Shown: one piece after another, positions 57,001-64,000 of the stretch
Layout of the letters: each line of letters starts with the position of its first letter
Position numbering within the stretch: the stretch's first letter is position 1
From: Edaphochlamys debaryana
Lineage: Eukaryota; Chlorophyta; Chlorophyceae; Chlamydomonadales
DNA length: 64,000 bases
Reading direction: 5' to 3'
Assembly: GCA_016858145.1 (NCBI GenBank)
Contig: JAEHOE010000067.1
Location: 62,001-126,000 of the forward strand
The notes under the pieces: model-generated
What the model was told of the DNA's origin: nothing
The model's database searches: none
What the model saw: the letters and a program-made list of their open reading frames with translations, nothing else
Program-made: the position numbers and the translations under genes

Positions 57001-58356
57001 GGGCTGAGGCGAGTGCAGCAGAGCTGTACCGTGGGCCTGAGGCGAATGCACAGTGATGCGAAGCCCAGGTGGTGGGAAGCAAGGTGTCTCATGGGGACTT
57101 GGGCTGCGAGGGGCGTATGTGATGACGTAGGACGGAGCGTGGGGTGTGTACCATAATGGTGCATGTGCGACGGCATGTTGGCAGTCCCGTTGGCTCGAGG
57201 CGAATGCAGGGAATGCGAAGCCCGGGCGGTGCGTGCGGTACTTGCGAGGGCATGCTGGGGAGCTAGCTGTGGAGGCCTTGGGGGGCCTTCGGAGAGCCGT
57301 TGCTTCCCGTGGTAAGCATGGGGGCTCACGAAGTCTAGGCAGTGCAGGACACTAGTCTTCATTGCTTGCGTGATGCTTGCGTGTTGCTTACGTATTGCAT
57401 GACTTCCGTGCATGGGGCGGCGTGCAGCAAGGTGGACATTCGTGCCGGTCTGAGGCCTTGGCAAGCGGCATATGCTCCGCTGATGAAGTATTTTGGTGCA
57501 AGCCAGAGTTTGAACCTGGAGCGATTCTTTTGTTGCCATGCCCTTAGCCCCATTCGGCAGGGCTGTCGTTGCACTTTCTCGCCGTGGCTCACTTGCCCAC
57601 TTGGCCCATCTGTGTTGTGACCTGTCGTTGCGTTTATGAGACGGCTTGCCTTGGGCTTTCCTTGCTGGCGGCTTGAACATTTGCGTTCCTTTCTTTGAGG
57701 GCTTTGTTTATGTGTGGCCTCTACGACTGACGGCAATTCGGGCCGTTACAGCGGATGCCCTGGGGCCCTTCATCCCACTGTGTTTGATGGGTTCTACTGG
57801 GTTCTACAGGCTTTTGCCTGGTCTGCTTTGCCAACTAGTTTCGGGTTCCTGTGGCATGTGATCAAAGCCCGCCTTCTGGCAGGGGGCATGGCAGGGGTTA
57901 CTATGACAAGGGGGGCGGGACCCGGCGGTTGGTAGGTGAAGAGGCGCGAGCCAGACGCTGACGCTTGAGACGCTTGAGACGGCTCGAGGCTTGCTATTGA
58001 AATTATTGTCGCACGGCGTGAGCGGTATTGCAAGATAGAAAACCAACACTTCGTAAGGTTGTCTCCTCTTCTGAGGGGTTGCAAAGTTGCGGCCGTGAGG
58101 GGCACCGCGCGCGCTGTCACGCCGCGACGGCAGCGGCGCCTGAAGGCTGCCTGCCCAGCGGCCCCTCGCGCTTTCTCGCCGCACCTGGGACCAAGGTCCT
58201 CACCGCTTTTGCTTTCGTTACCAGCGAGCTTTCGCTTTCGTTACCAGCGACTTCATTCGTGACTATCACATTTTTGCGCGACCTCCTCGCGCGAAAGAAC
58301 CAGTCTGCTGCAGACCGACGCGTCCTTGAGCTCTCTTGCCTGGGCGCTACGCGGCC
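57001..58356. other. intergenic region with small direct repeats
   Basis: A ~40-bp segment around GAGGCGAATGCA...ATGCGAAGCCC occurs twice (about 57037-57078 and 57194-57236). GCTTTCGTTACCAGCGA occurs twice, about 21 bp apart, at about 58208-58250. No gene is supported; it should contain the promoter of the next gene. Confidence 0.55.
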
Positions 58357-61300
58357 ATGGCGCCACGAGGGCGTTCGGCCGCTGCCCGCGACGCCTCGCG
58401 AGCGCCGCGACCTCCGAGAGCCGCGCCGGAGCAGGCGCCGCAGCCGCGGCAACCGGGGCCGCGGCGGCGGCCGGCCCCCTCTGCTGCCGCGGCAAGCGCA
58501 GGTGGCTGCGACGGGGGCGTCTCGACCCGGGTGCGGGACCCGGGGCCGGGGGCATGCAGCTCTCCTTCAAGCCCCTCTGGGCTATGTGACGGCTCGGAGA
58601 CCCGCCGCCATACCACGCTGCCGCTGGCGTGCGGGGCTGGGGGGCGGCGGCCGCCAGGGCGGCGGCAGCAGCAGCGCCCCCGGGTCACCCTGCTTGGGGT
58701 CCCGGCGCTGGTGGCGGCCGGCCTGCTGCCGCTGCTGCTGCTGCTTTCAGGTGAGCGGTTGAATAGGGGCATCGCGATCGCGGTGCTACCACGCTGAGGG
58801 TTCGGGACCCAGGGGCTGAGGGGCCGAGGAGGGCTTGACAGGGTTATGGGATGCAGCCTGGTTGACTCACAGCCGTGCGCTGTGCCTCCCTGAGCCGCTC
58901 CCCTTCCCCTCGGCCCCCTTTAACCCCACCCCAAACACAGGAAGCCAACCCGCCGAGGCGCAGGCCACAGGCGTCCCACCGCCCTGGCCCCCGGCCGCCG
59001 GGCCCCCTATGCCACGCCCCTCCGCCATCCCCCTCGCCACCACGGCCGCCTCCGACCTCTTCCGAGTCGGCGGCAGCGACTGCAGAGGTTCCGGCGGAAG
59101 CGACTTTGTCCCCCGCGGCCTTTTCCCCAGCACCGCGGGTGTCAGCAGGCCCCGACCCGCCACGGAACCAGACGTCTTGAGCATGGCCCAAAGCAGCACG
59201 GGCCTGGGCGGGGGTCTGGGTGGGGGCCTGGGCGGGGGCCTGGGCCTGGGCAGCGGAGCGCGGGTGCCGGGGTGGGTGCGTGACGCCTTGACGGAGAGCC
59301 TACGTAACACCACACAGGACGTGCGTGAGTACCGGGGTTCGGGTTCGGGTTCGGGCTTGGGCTCGGGCTTCCCTTAAACCGGCTTACCCCTTTCCTCCCT
59401 ACAAACCCTTTTCTCCCTGAAACCCCTCCCTCCCCTCCGGCCCAACCTCGCCCTTGCCTCCCAGAGAACCAGGTGGCTCAGCAGGTGTCCCAACAGATCG
59501 CGCAGAAGGCAGGCGGGGCTGGAGAGGCGGCGGGGTTCCAAGTTGGGCAGTTTGACGTGTCTCTTTGGCTGTGTTCGGGAAGGCTGTGTTGGGCCGGGGG
59601 TCAGGGTTGTGGAAACTTTCCAGGGCTCATCTTTTCATAGCCATCCACCATCCACCCGACCGTTATCAGTAACCGATTTCCGATACACTGCTGGGGCTGA
59701 TGGAGCGGCATACGTGATCTTGCCTACCCCCATTTTCCTCCACCCAGCCTGCTAGAAGCACCCCTCTGGTTGAATTACATACCCAACTTCCTCCCCCACC
59801 CCCTCGCCCTCCCCCTCCTCCCCACAGGTCCTTGCAGACATGGACAACGTCACGTCATCGGCCCTGGCCTCCGTTGGCCTCGGATCCAAGGAGCAGCTGG
59901 GGGAGTACCTGGGCTCCTGGCTGGGGTGGCTGCTGCAGAGCGGCGCGGCGGCGGCGGGCGCCGTCGCCGGCGGCGGCGGCGGCGGCGGCGATCAGGCCCA
60001 GGCCCCGACGGAGGCGGCGGCGGGGGGCTATGAATATGGCGGAGGCGACGCAGGTGGCGGAGGCGGCGACGGTGGTGGCGGGGGCGGCGACGGCGGCGCG
60101 TCGCAGGCGATCGAGTTGACGCTTGATCTGTCGCAGATGCAGGCGCTGGCGGCGGCGGCAGCGGCTGCGGGAGGGAACGGCACTGACGGCGGCGGCGGCG
60201 GCCAGCAGGCCGCCGAGGCGGCGGTGGCTCAGCTGCTGGCGGCGGCGCTGACGGCGCACGGCTCTGCCGCCGCCGCCGCGGCCACCGCCGGCCTCCACTC
60301 AGCTGGCAGCCCCGCCGCTGACGTGTCAGGCGACGGTGCGGTGGGCCCATCGGGGTCCGGATCAGGCCCAGGATCTCGGGCCCTTACGCAGACGGATGCG
60401 GAATCGTCGTCGCGCGATGTATTTCTGTCGTCCTTCAGCCCCTCCTCGTCCAGTGGCCCCGGACCGTCACTGGGAGGTGCTGTCCGGACAGGATCCGGAT
60501 CCGCAGCCGGACCGGACACGTCGGTGGGCGGAATGGATCCGGACACGGTGGCGGCGCTGGGGGCCCTCGTGAGGGCCGCAGTCCTGCAAAAAACTGGACA
60601 GCAGCCGCAGCCGCAGCCGCAAGCGCAACAGGTTCAGGGGCAGCAGCCGTCCCGGGGCGGGGCAGGGCAGGCACGCGCCGGCTCTCAGCCGCAAGCGAGC
60701 GGAGGCGGGCTTTCGCCGCTCGGGCCCAAGCCGGGCCTGTCCGGGCCTTCGGTCTCCGTCGGCCGTGACGTCAACGGTGAGTCGGGGTCCGGTCCGGATG
60801 TGTGTCGATGACGTTGCAGGGGCAGACGAAGGGCCGAGTATTACCAAGCGGTGTGCCCTACCTCCGGATGCACTGGTGGTGCCTAAACGTTTCCCCCTTG
60901 TACATGTCCCATGCGCCCATCTATCCCGCCCTTGCCGCAGTCAACGTCAACGTCAACGTCGTCCCCCAAACCATCGCCGCGCCCGAAGCCGGCACCGGCG
61001 GCGGCGGCGGCAGCGGCGCTAGTACCCCAGGCTGCGCCTGCCGCTGCCCCGCCGGCGGGCCGGCGGCGAAGCTGCTCTCCCAGCTCGGCGCAGGGCTCAA
61101 GAACGCCGGGGGCGGCAGCGGCGGGCTTTTTGGCCGCGGCGCTCTCAGCGGCGGCAGTGGCGGCGGTGGCGGCGGCGGCGCTGGGTCCATGCAGCAGTCA
61201 GCAGCCGAGGAGACCGCGGGCGTCGGGGGCGGGGCCCGGGAGGCCTTGCGAGCCATGTTTAGCGCTGTGGCGGAGGCGCGGGCGGCGGGGCCGGCGGGGC

Positions 61301-62235
61301 CGGCGGCGGCGGCGGTCAGCCGCTGGCGGACCGCCGCCGATGGCCTCGCGCGGGGCTTTGCCGCTGCTTCCGGGGCCATCGTGGAGCGGCGGAGCACCGC
61401 TCGGTCGGCTCTGTGGGGGCGGGGCACCCAGCCCTCAGGCGGGATGGGGGGCGGCAGTGTGGGAGGCGTGCGGCGCTTGGCGGAGCTGAACGAGCTCAAC
61501 CGTTGGGACGAGCTGGACGAGCAGATCCGCGCGGACGGCGCTGTCTCCGCAACCGCCGCCCAGCTAGCCGCCGAGAGCGCGGTGGCGCTTCCTACACAAA
61601 GCGGGGATGCCGCACCGCACCCTCGGCCTGGCCTGGGCTCAGGCTTGGCGCGGGACCAGCCGCCGCCGCTGGCGACCGGTCGGGGTGCGGCGAGCCGACC
61701 TGCTGCCCTAGTGGTGGCGGTGACGGAGGCGGCGGCCGCCCACCGCCGCCGACGCGGCTTAGCGGAGCAGGTGCCTGGAGCTGCCGACGGAGGCGGCGGC
61801 GGCGGTGACGGCGGCAGTGCGCCCGGTGGCGGCGGTGTCACCGCTGCCAGCGGCACGGGGAGCGGGCCCACAGCGGCTGGCGGCAGCAGCAGCGGCAGTG
61901 ACGTCATCAACGCCCTGCTGAGTCAGCTGGCGGCGGCGGGGGTCCAGATTAACCTCGGCGTCGGAGCCGACGGCGGCGTGGCGCTGGGCGGCGCCTCCGC
62001 CCCCCCATCCGCCGCCGCCGCTGCCCCTGCGTCCTGGGCTCCCACTGATGGCCTCAATGGCGGCGGCGGCAGCAGGGGCTCCGGCGGCGGCGGCGGGTGG
62101 GACCGCAGCAGCGACGGGGCAGCCAACAGCAACTCGAACCCCATCACCTTCCCTGGCGGAACGGGCACGGGCGGGAGGGCGGCGGGGCCTTGGGGAGGCG
62201 CAGGGGCGGGCGGCTGCCCCCCTTGCAGATGTTGA
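58357..62235 (+). CDS. low-complexity single-pass membrane protein, unknown
   Basis: Not recognised. Five exons (58357-58750, 58941-59324, 59465-59508, 59828-60776, 60941-62235) give 1,021 residues. The ATG sits in GCCATGG. About 105 basic, Pro/Ala-rich residues precede one strong transmembrane segment (VTLLGVPALVAAGLLPLLLLL, ~108-130), so it may be a type II protein or carry a long leader. After it come Gly-Leu repeats (GLGGGLGGGLGGGLG), a short coiled stretch (NQVAQQVSQQIAQK), then Ala/Gly/Ser-rich sequence. A Cys cluster (CACRC) and the helical segment RRLAELNELNRWDELDEQIR follow. It ends CPPCRC. The donor after exon 3 is either GC (AAG|GCAGGC) or one of two weak GT sites that would extend the exon in frame. 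Confidence 0.68.
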
Positions 62236-63911
62236 GCGTGGGTCGAGGGATGCATGTGCCAAGCACAGCATGCGAGGCTGACATTGCCTGGCCTGCTGCT
62301 GGACGATGCACGCTCGCGATCAGGGGATGTGCTGTTCTAAGTGTCTGGCAGTGTTGCCGCGTGTGTGGCGGGTTGTCCCACGCTCTGCGTGCCTTGGCCG
62401 TTGGGGGTTGCGGGTGTGGGCCAGAGCAGATGCCGGCATGCACGGCTAGCTTTGCTGGCCAGCAGGCAGGTTTTCACCTGGTACATCGTCGCTCCGCTAG
62501 CGAAAGATACATCTCGCAGGAAGCCAGGGAGTTGATGATGAACTATGAGACGGCAGGGCCAAAAATGCGGCGGTTAATGCGACCGACGGCGTCGGTGCGT
62601 ATTTGTGTCACGAGCGCGACAATGTTCGAGACCATTGGTGGGTTTAGTGCGTGGAGGCTAGTGTGGTGGTCCAGGGAAGGGCATGGCTGGTGGTGGGTTT
62701 GGAGGGGCTAGCCCCTCAAGCCTTCATACACACTCGCCCCCTTAATAACACAAGCCCTCCGCTGCTGGGCGGGGCGTCCCATTGCCGTATCATTATGAAA
62801 AGGGGAGGGCATGCAGCGCAGCACGCATCTGACGGGGCGATGGGCGGGAATGGTCTCGAGAACGGTGGCGGCACGGGGTTTTACTGGGCGGGGCGGCACG
62901 TACGGGGTGCGTGGGCGCACCTCGCTCCATCCCCGGCCTTCCGCGTGGCCCGCCGTGCGGGTTTGACAGAAGGGAGCTGCGCTGTGCTATGCAGACTGAT
63001 GTAGCAGTCGGAACCTTCTGCCCACGGTTGAATGAAACTGTGTTAGGTAGGCTCAAACTCGAGGATGGCGCTTGGGGCATCAACGTCGGGACCGAAGGCA
63101 GGTAAGGACAGCGGGCAGCAGACAGGACTGAGCGGTTCCTCTCCCGGTTGAAGCACCCCTTCTTTGGTTATCAGAGCACAGCGACGCAGCGCAGATACGC
63201 AGAGCGTGCGTGTCCGCGGTGTCTGGCTGGGCATTCGTCCGCGATATCGACAACAGTTGGTCGGCCTCAAGAAGCCTGTCATTCTGACCTTATGTCATTC
63301 AATGCAAGCTCAGTAGCTTCGCGTGTCTTTCCTGCAGAGTGTAGCGGGTCGAGAGTCAACGTTGTCAACATGATGTATGCTATGTGCGACTATGGGCGCT
63401 ATGGGCGTACGTACCCTGAACAAGGATCGCCCCAAGCTGTAATGCTTGCCTCTGTCTACCATAAGAGCCCTACACCTCAAGGCTGGCGACCGCAGGACAG
63501 CAGTTGGGTCAGGACCCCACCCGAAACCTTTCCGGGCCAGACGCTCAAGCCTGTTTCCAAAGCGCTGGTTGTTTATACTATTGCGCAGGGCTGACGTGAA
63601 CTTGCCCGCGTTTCAAAATTCTGGGACTCTCCTCGTACGCGTACGGTAACCAGGTGACGGGCACGCACTGCGGGGACGTATAGGAGGACGCTTGCTGATT
63701 GAAAGAGAAGCCAAGGGTGAGCACCGGTCGGTCGCTCCGGCTTCTCCGTCCTCCGCCGGTGGTCATCACGCACTCGCTCTCACCTTGAGCTCTACCGCGT
63801 CGCACACAGCAATTCGCGTGTAGCGCCAGGCGTACTCCTAGCACGAGAAAGAGCATCACGCTGCCTCTCGGCTGCGCGCTGTCACACGGCGGGGGGCGGC
63901 TGAGCGCGAGG
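62236..63911. other. intergenic / 3' UTR, no supported gene
   Basis: The short ORFs here have neither motifs nor splice partners. It contains the 3' UTR of the membrane-protein gene and the upstream region of the gene entering at the right edge. Confidence 0.5.
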
Positions 63912-64000
63912 ATGGTCATGGTGGGGGCTCCCTGGCGAACGCTGGCCCTGGCGGCCTCGCTTATCGTCCTACATGTATCTTCTTCGAGGGCTCTCGGGGG
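63912..64000 (+). CDS. start of a secreted protein gene, truncated by window end
   Basis: An ATG in GAGGATGGTC opens a frame that runs off the window. The residues WRTLALAASLIVLHVSSSRA form a textbook signal peptide: a basic residue, then a hydrophobic core, then small residues with SRA as a cleavage site. Only 29 codons are visible, so the product is unknown. Confidence 0.5.
   Translation, partial: MVMVGAPWRTLALAASLIVLHVSSSRALG

Overview
The window looks like nuclear DNA of a volvocine (Chlamydomonas-like) green alga. It is very GC-rich, its genes are broken into many short exons by G-rich introns with GTGAG/GTGGG donors, and it encodes a cilia-type LRRC46-like protein among Ala/Gly/Pro-rich unknowns. 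All gene models were built by eye from splice sites, reading phase and family motifs. No database search was run.

Layout, left to right. (1) The 3' end of a secreted CAP/SCP-domain protein (+). (2) A gene-poor stretch with a 13-bp minisatellite of about 20 copies. (3) A seven-exon LRRC46-like leucine-rich-repeat gene (-), divergent from (4) the first of two tandem membrane-anchored cupin genes (+). The cupin pair shares most exon lengths but differs by one intron in each direction. (5) A 13-exon 3-hydroxybutyryl/3-hydroxyacyl-CoA dehydrogenase (-), whose introns carry copies of its own exon edges and which has Tyr at the usually invariant active-site Asn. (6) A divergent 12-exon coiled-coil gene (+) with three GC-AG introns.

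(7) The dominant object is a giant gene (+) at about 31.3-57.0 kb. One exon holds an 18-kb array of 193 near-identical 93-bp units (31 residues each). The array is followed by phase-1 exons, four copies of a ~90-residue repeat, and a duplicated module containing GSWSQVVDMP. If ten extra bases in the array are consensus errors, the model gives a protein of about 8,200 residues. Eight of the nine extra-base sites lie within 750 bp and contain both alternative bases of a known unit variant side by side, which points to an assembly artefact rather than gene decay.

(8) A five-exon single-pass membrane protein of low complexity (+). (9) At the right edge, the start of a gene with a clear signal peptide (+).

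The genes do not form an obvious pathway. The strongest leads are the giant repeat gene, the merged-variant frameshifts, the high rate of GC-AG introns (five well supported) and the exon-edge duplications in the dehydrogenase gene.
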